The notes beneath the pieces are model-generated. The model saw only the letters and a list, made by a program, of their open reading frames with translations. It was not told the origin of the DNA and did no database searches. Positions 1-9,225 of a DNA stretch of 64,000 nucleotides are shown in pieces. A program made the position numbers and the translations under genes. How positions within the stretch are numbered: the first letter of the stretch is position 1; each line of letters opens with the position of its first letter. Origin of the DNA: Litoreibacter ascidiaceicola (lineage in GTDB: Bacteria > Pseudomonadota > Alphaproteobacteria > Rhodobacterales > Rhodobacteraceae); assembly GCF_900129235.1 (NCBI RefSeq), contig NZ_FQUV01000007.1, forward strand, positions 178,955-242,954, written 5' to 3'.

Positions 1-2
1 AC

Positions 3-1787
3 AACGACCAGGAGGCGCAGGACCTGCTGTCGCCGCTCTACTATCTTAACAAGGCGCTGGTGCCGACTGCCGATCTTATCGAGGGCGCGTTGCAGGACAT
101 GCTGCTTGCCAGCCCCGACGTGCTGGTGCTGGCCGATATCGCCACCGTCTCTGACGCCGAGCGTGACGACCTTCTGGACTGGATCGACGAGGGCGGCATG
201 CTGGTCCGCTTCGCAGGACCCCGCACCGCCGCCGCGGACATCGAAAACAATGACCCTCTCATGCCCGTGCGCCTGCGTGCAGGGGGGCGCAGCGTCGGTG
301 GGGCCATGTCATGGGGCGAGCCGAAAGCCCTGCGCGCTTTCACCCGCGACAGCCCGTTCTTTGGCCTGACGATCCCCGATGACGTTCAGGTCAGCTCGCA
401 AGTGATGGCGCAGCCTGACCCCGATCTGGCAGAACGCACCATCGCGTCGCTGACCGACGGCACGCCGTTGGTCACCCGCAAGCCGTTGGGCGATGGGCAG
501 ATCATCCTGTTCCACGTCACTGCCAACGCCGAATGGTCCACCTTGCCGCTTTCCGGCCTGTTCGTGCAAATGCTGGAGCGTCTCGCAATCTCCACCCGTC
601 CCGCCGAAATTGCCGCCGAAGATCTGGCTGGCACAACATGGGTCCCCGAAGAAACGCTGGATGCGTTCGGCGTGGTCCGCGACGCGGGAAATTTGGCAGG
701 CGTGGCCGGAGAGGTCATCGCCGAAGACCCGATCGGCCCTGACTTGCCGCCGGGGCTTTATGCAGGCGAGGATCGCCGCATTGCGCTGAACGTGCTACCT
801 GCCGAAGCCACGCTGGCCCCGTCCGCATGGTCCGCTGGAACAAAGGTCGAGGGCATCGTGGTCGCACAGGAAACCCCGCTGATGGGCGCACTTCTGTCGC
901 TCGCCTTGGCCTTGCTGCTGGTCGATATCATCGCGTCGCTGGCGCTATCCGGCAAACTGCGCGGGGCCGCCACCACGGCGCTGGTCCTGATCGCAGTTTC
1001 AACACTGCCGCAGCAATCCCGCGCCCAAGACGATACCCGCGCGCTGAAAGCCACCTCCGAGGTTGTTCTGGCCTATGTCAAAACCGGCGACAGGGGGCTG
1101 GACCGCCTCTCGAACGAAGGTCTGAAAGGCCTGTCGGTTAGCCTCTTTCGCCGCACCTCGGTCGAGCCTGCGGACCCCATCGCCGTCGACCTGGAAACCG
1201 ACGAACTTGCCTTCTTCCCAATCCTCTACTGGCCCATCACCGAAAGCCAGCCGACCCCGTCCGCCGACGCCTATGCAAAGCTGAATCGCTACCTGCGCAC
1301 CGGCGGGATGATCCTGTTCGACACCCGCGACGGCAATATCGGCGGCTTCGGCACCTCAACACCACAGGGCCGAAAACTGCAAGCCTTGGCCGCGCCATTG
1401 GACATTCCAGCACTTGAGCCGATCCCGCAAGACCACGTCCTGACCCGCACCTTCTACCTGCTGCAAGACTTCCCCGGACGCTTCACCTCCCGCGACATCT
1501 GGGTCGAGGCCGCGCCCGCCGATGCGGAGGTCGTCGACGGTTTGCCGTTCCGCGATCTTAACGACGGCGTGACCCCTGTGCTGATCGGCGGCAACGACTG
1601 GGCCGCCGCATGGGCGCGCGATGCGAGTGGCAATCCGCGGTACCCTGTCGGTCGCGGCTTCGCGGGTGAGCGCCAGCGCGAGCTGGCCATCCGCTTTGGC
1701 GTCAACGTGGTGATGCATGTGCTGACCGGCAATTACAAATCCGATCAGGTCCATGTTCCGGCCCTGCTAGAGCGGTTGGGAAACTGA
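3..1787 (+). CDS. DUF4159 domain membrane protein (5' end outside window)
   Basis: The reading frame is open from the left edge, so the N-terminus is missing; the GTG at 60 is only an internal codon. The visible part begins in a large extracytoplasmic-looking region. A hydrophobic segment (codons about 275-320 counted from 60) follows, ending in a signal-like QQSRAQ, and then a C-terminal DUF4159 domain. That domain resembles a ThuA/glutamine-amidotransferase fold and contains a YLRTGGMILFDTRDG segment. In Rhodobacteraceae such proteins are encoded at the end of MoxR ATPase/DUF58/BatA clusters, probably acting at the cell envelope; the biochemical role is unknown. The next gene starts 1 bp after the stop, so the two are almost certainly co-transcribed. 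Confidence 0.85.
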   Translation, partial: NDQEAQDLLSPLYYLNKALVPTADLIEGALQDMLLASPDVLVLADIATVSDAERDDLLDWIDEGGMLVRFAGPRTAAADIENNDPLMPVRLRAGGRSVGGAMSWGEPKALRAFTRDSPFFGLTIPDDVQVSSQVMAQPDPDLAERTIASLTDGTPLVTRKPLGDGQIILFHVTANAEWSTLPLSGLFVQMLERLAISTRPAEIAAEDLAGTTWVPEETLDAFGVVRDAGNLAGVAGEVIAEDPIGPDLPPGLYAGEDRRIALNVLPAEATLAPSAWSAGTKVEGIVVAQETPLMGALLSLALALLLVDIIASLALSGKLRGAATTALVLIAVSTLPQQSRAQDDTRALKATSEVVLAYVKTGDRGLDRLSNEGLKGLSVSLFRRTSVEPADPIAVDLETDELAFFPILYWPITESQPTPSADAYAKLNRYLRTGGMILFDTRDGNIGGFGTSTPQGRKLQALAAPLDIPALEPIPQDHVLTRTFYLLQDFPGRFTSRDIWVEAAPADAEVVDGLPFRDLNDGVTPVLIGGNDWAAAWARDASGNPRYPVGRGFAGERQRELAIRFGVNVVMHVLTGNYKSDQVHVPALLERLGN

Positions 1788-1788
1788 G

Positions 1789-3852
1789 ATGGACGTGATT
1801 TTCTCCCCCCTTGTCCCATGGCCCGCGCTCTATGTCGCTGCGGCGATCACAATGCTTTTCACCATTCTCGCCATCTGGCGTGGCTTGGGCGGCTGGTGGT
1901 TGCGCGCCCCCGCCATGGCGGTGCTGCTGCTGGGTTTGGCAAACCCGTCCTTACAGGACGAGGAACGCGATCCGCTGTCCGACATCGTGGTGATGGTCGT
2001 CGATGAAAGTGCCTCGCAGCGCCTGTCCGATCGTGCAAGCCAGACCGCTCAAGCGGTGGAGGCGCTGACCACCGACCTCACCTCGCGCGGGATGGAGTTG
2101 CGCACGGTCACCGTGCCGGACGGGCAGGGCGACGCGGGCACAGAGCTGATGACCGCCCTCAACGACACCCTCTCCGAGGAGCCGAAATCGCGCATCGCGG
2201 GCACCATCCTTCTGACCGATGGTCAATTGCACGACGCCCAGCGTGCGCCCACTCTGGAGGCCCCGCTGCATACGCTGCTCACGGGCCGCGACACCGATTG
2301 GGACCGCCGCCTGATCGTCAAGAACGCCCCTGCCTTCGCCATTCTGGACGAGGAAATCACCCTCACCCTGCGCATCGAGGACCAAGGCGCGGTGCCACGC
2401 GACATCCCTGACCGCGCCAGCATTTCAATCGCAATCGACGGGGCCGAGGCGCAAACCTTCCAAGTTCCGACCGGCGAGGATCTGGAGCTTCCCCTTAAGC
2501 TGCCCCATGGCGGTATGAACGTGCTGCAGTTCAACGTCGCGGCTGACGAGACCGAGCTGACCGACCGCAACAACTCCGCGGTCGTGCAGATCAACGGCGT
2601 GCGCGACCGCCTGCGGGTTTTGCTGGTCTCCGGTGAGCCGCACGCAGGCGAGCGCACTTGGCGCAACCTGTTGAAATCCGACAGCGCCGTGGACCTCGTC
2701 CACTTCACCATCCTGCGCCCGCCCGAAAAGCAAGACGGCGTTCCAGTGTCGGAGTTGTCCCTGATCGCCTTCCCGACCCGCGAGTTGTTTCTAGAGAAGG
2801 TCGACGAGTTCGACCTGATCATCTTCGACCGCTACAAACGCCGCGGCATCCTGCCTGCACTCTATTTCGACAGCATCCGGCAATACGTGGAAAAAGGCGG
2901 CGCTGTGCTGGTCGCTGCTGGGCCGGATTTCGCGTCTGCCGACAGTATTTACCGCTCGCCCTTGGGCGACATCATGCCCGCAGAGCCAACCGCGCGGGTA
3001 CTGGATCAGGGCTTCACGCCGCTGATTTCAGAACTGGGCGCACGGCACCCCGTCACTGAAGGGTTGGAGAAATTCGCACCCAACCCCACCGTCGACGGCA
3101 TCCCCGGCTGGGGCCGCTGGATGCGCCAGATCGAGGTCACACCGCTTCAGGGCCAGACCGTTATGACCGGCATCGAGGATCGCCCGCTGCTGACGCTGGA
3201 TCGTGTGGGCGAGGGGCGCATCGCGCTGATGGCCTCCGATCAAGCGTGGCTGTGGCATCGCGGGTTCGAGGGCGGCGGGCCGCAACTCGAACTGCTGCGC
3301 CGCCTTGCGCATTGGATGATGAAGGAACCCGACCTTGAGGAAGAGGCCCTGACCGCGATTGCCGAAGGCCAGACAATGACCCTCACGCGCCGTACTCTTT
3401 CGCTGGAAATCGGCGAGCTGGAAATCACCGCGCCCGATGGCTCGGTCACGACCCTACCGCTGGAGGAAACCTCTCCGGGCCGGTTTACTGCGACGTTTGA
3501 GGGGCCGGAACCCGGTCTCTATCGCCTGAAGGAAGGCGATCAGGAAAGCGTCATCGCCTTGGGGCCAGCCGCCCCGCGCGAATTCATCGAGACGATCGCC
3601 TCCGGTGACAAGTTGGAAGATTTGGTCGATGCGACCCGTGGTGGCATTTTGCGTCTGGAAGACGGAATACCCAATCTGCGCATGGTCGGCGAGGGGCGTA
3701 ACGCGGCGGGCCGTGGCTGGATCGGACTGACCCCCCGCAATGCATATCTCACGACGAACGTGACGGTGACGCCCTTGGTCTCACCGTGGTTGTTCTTGTT
3801 GCTGGCAATGGTGCTGACCGTCGGCGCGTGGCTGCGCGAAGGTCGTCGTTAG
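1789..3852 (+). CDS. Membrane protein of the MoxR/BatA cluster, vWA-like and amidotransferase-like
   Basis: A 687-residue protein with two N-terminal hydrophobic segments (about 5-30 and 35-55), a long soluble region and one C-terminal transmembrane segment (about 663-682). The first soluble part contains VVMVVDESASQ, which looks like a degenerate vWA metal site (DxSxS reads DESAS). A later part (about 325-500) has a class I glutamine-amidotransferase-like fold with GGAVLVAAGPDF, but I see no clear Cys-His-Glu triad. This matches the conserved partner of DUF4159 proteins in the same clusters. Function unknown; a role in envelope complex assembly with the MoxR ATPase is inferred only from context. 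It ends flush against the convergent gene at 3853. Confidence 0.8.
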   Translation: MDVIFSPLVPWPALYVAAAITMLFTILAIWRGLGGWWLRAPAMAVLLLGLANPSLQDEERDPLSDIVVMVVDESASQRLSDRASQTAQAVEALTTDLTSRGMELRTVTVPDGQGDAGTELMTALNDTLSEEPKSRIAGTILLTDGQLHDAQRAPTLEAPLHTLLTGRDTDWDRRLIVKNAPAFAILDEEITLTLRIEDQGAVPRDIPDRASISIAIDGAEAQTFQVPTGEDLELPLKLPHGGMNVLQFNVAADETELTDRNNSAVVQINGVRDRLRVLLVSGEPHAGERTWRNLLKSDSAVDLVHFTILRPPEKQDGVPVSELSLIAFPTRELFLEKVDEFDLIIFDRYKRRGILPALYFDSIRQYVEKGGAVLVAAGPDFASADSIYRSPLGDIMPAEPTARVLDQGFTPLISELGARHPVTEGLEKFAPNPTVDGIPGWGRWMRQIEVTPLQGQTVMTGIEDRPLLTLDRVGEGRIALMASDQAWLWHRGFEGGGPQLELLRRLAHWMMKEPDLEEEALTAIAEGQTMTLTRRTLSLEIGELEITAPDGSVTTLPLEETSPGRFTATFEGPEPGLYRLKEGDQESVIALGPAAPREFIETIASGDKLEDLVDATRGGILRLEDGIPNLRMVGEGRNAAGRGWIGLTPRNAYLTTNVTVTPLVSPWLFLLLAMVLTVGAWLREGRR

Positions 3853-4212
3853 CTATTTCAGCTTTACGGTATAGGCCTGATCGGACCAGCCATGCACGTT
3901 GTCGCGGGCGCGGATGATCACCTCGTTGACGCCGCTTGGCACGGTCACACCGGACAAGGACCGGGTGAACGGCTGCTCTGTCTCATGCGGGTGCGCCAGC
4001 TTGCGAAACCCCAACTCGGTGCCGTCGGGCGTGCTTACAGACCAACCGTCGGCATAGTGATCCCAGCCGGTGTCCGGATGGCTAACGGTGACGTCAAAGG
4101 TCCAGCCACCGCCGGCTTGACGTGCGGTGACACGTTCGACCTGCGCCTGATCCGCCAGAACAGGCGAGGCGAGAGCAAACGCCGCAAAAGCGGAAACGTA
4201 AAGAGGTCTCAT
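3853..4212 (-). CDS. Small secreted periplasmic protein, unknown function
   Basis: A 119-residue protein with a clear signal peptide (MRPLYVSAFAAFALASPVLA, cleavage expected after VLADQ-type site near residue 20-21). The mature part contains GGGWTFDVTVSHPDTGWDHYADGW, which looks like a small beta-sandwich. I do not recognise a named family with certainty; similar short proteins are common beside DUF599 genes in Rhodobacteraceae. It lies 3 bp downstream of the DUF599 gene on the same strand, so it is the second gene of a two-gene operon. Its stop codon abuts that of the convergent upstream cluster. Confidence 0.75.
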   Translation of the reverse strand: MRPLYVSAFAAFALASPVLADQAQVERVTARQAGGGWTFDVTVSHPDTGWDHYADGWSVSTPDGTELGFRKLAHPHETEQPFTRSLSGVTVPSGVNEVIIRARDNVHGWSDQAYTVKLK

Positions 4213-4215
4213 GGT

Positions 4216-4938
4216 TCAGGTCTCCTTGGCGGCGGCTGGCATTGCTGGGCCACCTTCCAGAATCGTGCGCGGCAGCGACGAGAATTCGCGCTGCCAGATA
4301 ATGAATGTGACTGCGACGGTCGCTATAATCAAGGGGATCGGCCCCAATAGCCATGCGAGTGTGCCCAGAGCGTAGTAAATAGCACGCAGCCCGCGGTTGA
4401 AGTTCCACGCGGCGCGGATGTTGATTTCGCCCGCTTGGGCGGCACGCGCGTAGGTTGAAGGCTCGGAGATGTCATTCGGCACCGCCGCCATGACCACCGC
4501 GCAATAGCCGAACAGCCTGTTTGCCCACACAAATTTCAGGAACCCGTGGGTCAGGAACAGCACCACGACCAGAAGCTTCATCTGCCACACGATGTTCGGC
4601 ACCGCTGCAACGGTCAGGTCCGAGGCCACCATCTGGATTTTCTCGGTATTGCCGATCATTGCCAAGGCGCCCCCTATGGCAATCATGCAGCCCGAGGCAA
4701 AAAATGCGGTGCCTTGGCGCAAATTGGTCAGGATCGCAGCGTCGAAAATGCGCGGCTCGCGGGTCACCAATTGACGCATCCACTCACGTCGGTACTCGAC
4801 CATAATAACCGTGACGGAGCGCTTAACGGCGCTCGGATTCTCAATCCGCCAGCTTACGGTGATCCAGCAGAACGCCAGCAGTGCCAACGCCGCAGCGTCC
4901 AGGATCGTCAACAAGAACAGGTGATCAAGTATAGTCAT
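4216..4938 (-). CDS. DUF599 family integral membrane protein
   Basis: A 240-residue protein with four or more hydrophobic segments (about 5-25, 75-95, 110-140 and 195-225). It contains the family pattern of an early WRIENPS region, RREWM, RNLRQGT-like FFASGCMIAIGG, and an AAWNFNRGLRAIYYALG stretch typical of DUF599. The family is of unknown function and sits in the inner membrane. The ATG at 4938 is the first start in frame. It is the first gene of a minus-strand pair with the small secreted protein at 3853, and is divergent from glcD across a short regulatory gap. Confidence 0.85.
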   Translation of the reverse strand: MTILDHLFLLTILDAAALALLAFCWITVSWRIENPSAVKRSVTVIMVEYRREWMRQLVTREPRIFDAAILTNLRQGTAFFASGCMIAIGGALAMIGNTEKIQMVASDLTVAAVPNIVWQMKLLVVVLFLTHGFLKFVWANRLFGYCAVVMAAVPNDISEPSTYARAAQAGEINIRAAWNFNRGLRAIYYALGTLAWLLGPIPLIIATVAVTFIIWQREFSSLPRTILEGGPAMPAAAKET

Positions 4939-4981
4939 AAGACAATGCTACGCGTGATTCATGGGACTTGCTATACATCTA

Positions 4982-5006
4982 AATTGGTAATATGTTTTTA
5001 CCAATT
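4982..5006. promoter_or_regulatory. Inverted-repeat operator upstream of glcD (TTGGT-N11-ACCAA)
   Basis: AATTGGT, an 11-nt spacer, then ACCAATT; the arms extend inward to AATTGGTAA/TTACCAATT. It ends 23 bp before the glcD ATG. TTGGT/ACCAA half-sites are typical of FadR-subfamily GntR regulators of lactate and glycolate genes (LldR, PdhR, GlcC). The same half-sites with the same 11-nt spacing recur upstream of lldD (49797-49835). No GntR gene lies in this window. Confidence 0.65.
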
Positions 5007-5029
5007 GCCGCAGTTCAGGAGAAAATCCG

Positions 5030-6463
5030 ATGGAAATGCCTGCCCCGGACGTGAAGATCATGGCCAAGAAAGCCAAGTTGGTAGAGCGCCTGCAAACGGT
5101 GCTGTCCCTCGATGCGGTCATCCATGACGAATTCGAGACGCGCGCTTATGAATGCGACGCCCTGACGGCCTATAAATGTCCGCCTCTGTGCGCGGTGCTG
5201 CCATCGTCGACGGAAGAGGTCTCAGCCGTCTTGAAGATTTGCTTTGAGGAAGGTGTCCCTGTGGTGCCACGCGGCTCCGGCACGTCCTTGGCGGGGGGGG
5301 CGTTGCCCACCGCGGATTGCGTAATCCTCGGCGTCGCCAAGTTGAACGATGTCATCGAAACAAACTACAAGGACCGCTACATCAAGGTCCAGACCGGCCG
5401 CACAAATCTCAGCGTTACCGGTGCCGTCGAGGAAAACGATTTCTTCTACGCCCCCGACCCGTCCTCGCAACTGGCCTGCGCCATTGCGGGCAACATCGCG
5501 ATGAATTCCGGTGGGGCGCATTGCCTGAAATACGGCGTAACCACCAACAACCTGCTGGGCGTGACCATGGTGCAGATGGACGGCACCGTGATCGAGATCG
5601 GCGGTGCGCATCTGGATTCGGGCGGCTACGATTTGCTGGGCCTGGTTTGTGGCTCCGAGGGTCAAATGGGCGTGGTGACCGAAGCCACCCTGCGCATCCT
5701 GCGCAAACCCGAAGGTGCGCGGCCTGTGCTGATGGGTTTTGACGATAACGAGGTGGCGGGGGCCTGTGTGGCCGACATCATCAAGGCGGGCGTGCTGCCC
5801 GTCGCCATCGAATTCATGGACCGCCCCGTCATTCGCGCCACCGAGGCGTTCGCCGGAGCAGGCTACCCGGATTGCGAGGCGCTATTGATCGTGGAGGTCG
5901 AAGGCTCCCCCGGAGAGATCGACGACCAATTGGGCAAAATCATGGAAATCGCCCGCAGGCACAATCCGGTGGAATTGCGCGAAAGCACCTCTGCCGAGGA
6001 AAGCGCCAAGATCTGGTTGGGCCGTAAATCTGCCTTCGGGGCGATGGGGCAGATCAACGACTACATGTGCCTTGATGGGACGATCCCTGTGTCCGAGCTT
6101 CCTTACGTTTTGAAACGCATCGGCGAGCTGTCCAAGCAATACGGGTTAGACGTCGGCAACGTGTTTCACGCAGGCGACGGCAATATGCACCCGCTGATCC
6201 TGTTCGACGCCAACAAAGAAGGCGATCTGGAGCTGTGCGAGGCGATGGGTGCCGACATCCTGCGCCTATGCGTGGAAGTCGGCGGTTGTCTGACCGGAGA
6301 GCATGGCGTGGGCATCGAAAAACGCGATCTGATGTTCGACCAGTTTGCGCCCGAAGACATGGAGGCGCAGATGAAGGTCAAGGACGTGTTCGACCCGAAA
6401 TGGCTGCTCAACCCCGCCAAGGTTTTCCCGCTGAGCGTCACCGAGACCCGACGCGCAGGCTGA
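5030..6463 (+). CDS. glcD: Glycolate oxidase FAD-linked subunit GlcD
   Basis: A 477-residue FAD-linked oxidase. The N-terminal half has the PCMH-type FAD domain with VPRGSGTSLAGGALP (about residues 78-92) and NIAMNSGGAHCLKYG (about 157-171). The C-terminal half is the FAD-oxidase C domain with the metal/substrate region NVFHAGDGNMHPL and the end motif GEHGVGIEKR. It oxidises glycolate (or D-lactate) to glyoxylate and feeds electrons to quinone through GlcE and GlcF at the inner membrane. The ATG at 5030 is preceded by AGGAGA at 5017-5022, which fixes the start. It is followed by glcE and glcF on the same strand. The palindromic operator just upstream suggests control by a GntR-type regulator. 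Confidence 0.95.
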   Translation: MEMPAPDVKIMAKKAKLVERLQTVLSLDAVIHDEFETRAYECDALTAYKCPPLCAVLPSSTEEVSAVLKICFEEGVPVVPRGSGTSLAGGALPTADCVILGVAKLNDVIETNYKDRYIKVQTGRTNLSVTGAVEENDFFYAPDPSSQLACAIAGNIAMNSGGAHCLKYGVTTNNLLGVTMVQMDGTVIEIGGAHLDSGGYDLLGLVCGSEGQMGVVTEATLRILRKPEGARPVLMGFDDNEVAGACVADIIKAGVLPVAIEFMDRPVIRATEAFAGAGYPDCEALLIVEVEGSPGEIDDQLGKIMEIARRHNPVELRESTSAEESAKIWLGRKSAFGAMGQINDYMCLDGTIPVSELPYVLKRIGELSKQYGLDVGNVFHAGDGNMHPLILFDANKEGDLELCEAMGADILRLCVEVGGCLTGEHGVGIEKRDLMFDQFAPEDMEAQMKVKDVFDPKWLLNPAKVFPLSVTETRRAG

Positions 6464-6468
6464 AACCG

Positions 6469-6504
6469 CCCCTCCGGGGGGAATATTTTTGCCAAGATGA
6501 AACG
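6469..6504 (+). repeat. Intergenic repeat copy 1 (GC hairpin plus conserved 24-nt tail)
   Basis: CCCCTCCGGGG hairpin followed by a 24-nt tail (6481-6504) that begins GAATATTTTTGCC and ends GATGAAACG. The identical 24-nt tail, again preceded by a GC hairpin, is found in reverse at 10752-10775. Both copies sit directly after a stop codon in the sense of transcription, so they may act as terminators or mRNA 3'-end elements. Sequences like this are widespread between genes in roseobacters, from memory. Confidence 0.75.
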
Positions 6505-6526
6505 CTTTTGAAGAAGTTGATCCGAC

Positions 6527-7624
6527 ATGATGACACCTGACAGTGAAGCAGCGCTGGCCGAAGCGGTCGCAGGCGCAAAAGGCCCCTTGCGCATTCAAGG
6601 TGGTGGCACGCGGCCCATTGGGCAGGCGGAAGGCGAGGTGCTGTCCACGACCGGCTTGTCCGGTATCGAACTATACGAGCCGGGCGCTTTGACGTTGGTG
6701 GCGAAGGCGGGCACGCCTGTGGCGGTAATCGAGGCGGCGCTGGCCAAGGAAAACCAGCGGCTGCCGTTCGAGCCGATGGACCACCGCGCGCTGCTTGGCA
6801 CCAAGGGCGAGCCGACCATTGGCGGGGTTGTGGCCACCAACGCCTCCGGCCCGCGCCGCATTCAAGCGGGGGCCTGCCGCGACAGCCTGATCGGCGTACG
6901 CTACGTGGATGGGCAGGGGGCCGTGATCAAGAATGGCGGGCGCGTGATGAAGAACGTCACCGGCTATGATTTGGTCAAGCTCATGGCAGGGTCCTATGGC
7001 ACATTGGGCATCCTGTCCGAGGTGGGCTTCAAGGTGTTGCCGGGCATCGAGGCCACTGCGACACTGGTGCTGAACGGCTTGGATGTGACCCGCGCGGTGG
7101 AGGCGATGTCGAAGGCCTTGGGCTCCCCGTTCGAAATCTCGGCCGCCGCGCATTTCCCTGAAACAGGTCAGACAACACTCCGGTTGGAAGGTTTTGAGGC
7201 GTCTGTAACGTATCGTATGACGCAGCTCCGTGCCCTTCTGGACGGGTTCGGTGATATGGAAGAGCTGCATGGCGACGCGTCCCGCGACTTGTGGGCCGCC
7301 ACCCGCGACGTGACGCATTTCGCAGGGGCCGAGGGCGACATCTGGCGAATCTCGGTGAAGCCAAGCGACGCGCCGGACGTGGTCAAGCACTTGCCTGACG
7401 GCGCAAAGCTGTCGCTCGATTGGGGCGGCGGGTTGATCTGGGCCATCGTATCCGAAGGCGCTGACTTGAGGGGCGGTTTGGGCGTAATGGCGGGCCATGC
7501 AACCTGTTTGCGTGGCGCCGCCCCGACGTTCCATCCGGAGCCGGCAGCCCTTGCCGCGATCTCCAACGGCTTGCGCGCGCAGTTTGATCCGCGCGGTATT
7601 CTGAACACCGGATTGATGGGGTAA
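6527..7624 (+). CDS. glcE: Glycolate oxidase FAD-binding subunit GlcE
   Basis: A 365-residue protein with a PCMH-type FAD-binding domain in its first half (PTIGGVVATNASGPRR near 98-113, GGRVMKNVTGYDLVKLMAGSYGTLG near 136-160). It lacks the full GlcD C-terminal oxidase domain, as usual for GlcE. It is the second FAD subunit of the membrane-bound glycolate oxidase. Two adjacent ATG codons (6527 and 6530) are possible starts; no strong ribosome site is visible. It lies 63 bp after glcD, separated by the repeat at 6469, and 3 bp before glcF. Confidence 0.93.
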   Translation: MMTPDSEAALAEAVAGAKGPLRIQGGGTRPIGQAEGEVLSTTGLSGIELYEPGALTLVAKAGTPVAVIEAALAKENQRLPFEPMDHRALLGTKGEPTIGGVVATNASGPRRIQAGACRDSLIGVRYVDGQGAVIKNGGRVMKNVTGYDLVKLMAGSYGTLGILSEVGFKVLPGIEATATLVLNGLDVTRAVEAMSKALGSPFEISAAAHFPETGQTTLRLEGFEASVTYRMTQLRALLDGFGDMEELHGDASRDLWAATRDVTHFAGAEGDIWRISVKPSDAPDVVKHLPDGAKLSLDWGGGLIWAIVSEGADLRGGLGVMAGHATCLRGAAPTFHPEPAALAAISNGLRAQFDPRGILNTGLMG

Positions 7625-7627
7625 ACC

Positions 7628-8959
7628 ATGCAAACGAACTTCACCCCAAAGCAGCTCGAAGACCCTGCCACCGCCCGCTCCGAGCAGGTGTTACGCACCT
7701 GTGTGCATTGCGGGTTTTGTACCGCCACATGCCCGACCTACCAGATCCTTGGCGACGAGTTGGACAGCCCCAGAGGCCGTATCTACCTGATCAAGGACAT
7801 GCTGGAAAACGGCCGCAAACCCGACGCGAAAACGGTCAAACATATCGACCGCTGCCTGTCCTGCCTTGCCTGTATGACGACCTGCCCATCGGGCGTGCAC
7901 TACATGCATCTGGTCGACCACGCCCGCGAGTATATCGAGGAGCATTACGACCGCCCCCTGACCGACCGCGCCTTGCGCTGGGTTCTGGCGCGTATCTTGC
8001 CTTACCCGAACCGCTTCCGTCTGGCCCTGCTGGGCGCCAAAATCGGCAGGCCCTTTGCCCGCTTCATGCCCGACGCGCGGCTCAGGGCGATGCTGGAAAT
8101 GGCCCCAAAAACCATCCCGCCGGTGTCGCGCAATGATGACCCGCAGACCTTCGCACCCGAGACGCCCAAAAAGATGCGCGTCGCGTTGATGACCGGCTGC
8201 GCTCAAAAGGCGCTTAACACCGATATCAACGATGCCACCATCCGCCTGCTGACCCGTCTGGGCTGCGAAGTCGTCGTGGCCGAGGGGGCTGGCTGTTGTG
8301 GGGCACTGACCCACCACATGGGCAAAACCTCCGAAAGCCACGCCACCGCCGCCAAGAACATCCGTGCATGGGACGCGGAGATGAAAGGCAAGGGCCTCGA
8401 CGCCATCGTCATCAACACGTCCGGCTGCGGCACGACGGTCAAAGACTACGGTCATATGTTCCGCGAGGAACCGCTGGCCGCCGAGGCCGAGGCGGTGTCG
8501 AAAATCGCCATGGACGTGTCAGAAGTTTTGATGAAGCTCGACCTGCCACAGGGCGCGGATCAAGAGCTGAAGGTCGCCTACCACGCCGCGTGTTCCTTGC
8601 AGCATGGCCAGCAGATCAAGACCTACCCCAAGGACTTGTTGAAACGTGCAGGCTTCACGGTGTTGGAGCCGAAGGACCCGCATCTGTGCTGCGGCTCGGC
8701 GGGGACATATAACCTGATGCAACCAGAGATTTCCAAACAACTGAAAGACCGCAAGGTGCAAACGCTGGAGGCCAGAAATCCCGACATCATCGCCGCAGGC
8801 AATATCGGCTGCATGATGCAAATCGGGTCTGGCACGCAGGTGCCGATCGTGCACACGGTGGAACTGTTGGATTGGGCCACGGGCGGCCCCAAGCCGCCTG
8901 CAATGTTGGCTGCAGAAAACGGCGGCACGCGTCCGATGGACATTCCTGTCCTGCGCTGA
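7628..8959 (+). CDS. glcF: Glycolate oxidase iron-sulfur subunit GlcF
   Basis: A 443-residue protein with two N-terminal [4Fe-4S] motifs, CVHCGFCTATCP (about residues 26-37) and CLSCLACMTTCP (about 77-88). Two CCG domains follow, with cysteine clusters GAGCCGAL and LCCGSAGTY. This is the standard layout for GlcF, which passes electrons from the flavin subunits towards the quinone pool. The ATG at 7628 is 3 bp after the glcE stop. It completes the glcDEF operon; no terminator is obvious after it. Confidence 0.95.
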   Translation: MQTNFTPKQLEDPATARSEQVLRTCVHCGFCTATCPTYQILGDELDSPRGRIYLIKDMLENGRKPDAKTVKHIDRCLSCLACMTTCPSGVHYMHLVDHAREYIEEHYDRPLTDRALRWVLARILPYPNRFRLALLGAKIGRPFARFMPDARLRAMLEMAPKTIPPVSRNDDPQTFAPETPKKMRVALMTGCAQKALNTDINDATIRLLTRLGCEVVVAEGAGCCGALTHHMGKTSESHATAAKNIRAWDAEMKGKGLDAIVINTSGCGTTVKDYGHMFREEPLAAEAEAVSKIAMDVSEVLMKLDLPQGADQELKVAYHAACSLQHGQQIKTYPKDLLKRAGFTVLEPKDPHLCCGSAGTYNLMQPEISKQLKDRKVQTLEARNPDIIAAGNIGCMMQIGSGTQVPIVHTVELLDWATGGPKPPAMLAAENGGTRPMDIPVLR

Positions 8960-9225
8960 CGGTGCAATTGCCTGTCTTTAGTTTCAAACCGGACCGTTGG
9001 CACTGTTCCCCTTTTATGGCCACCGAAGGGCCAGCGAGGCTCAGTCTGTCACTGCTGCATAATACCCGCTCTGCAGCGATTTCTCAGATCGTGGTCTGGA
9101 CAAGTCCGCTGACCTTGGTGTCGTTGGCTGTGCTGGGCTGAGCGCTAAAAATTAACCCATGCCTGCCGCATTCTTGCCCCAACTGTTTTCTACTGAGGGT
9201 CAACACGGGCATATCGGGGCGATTA

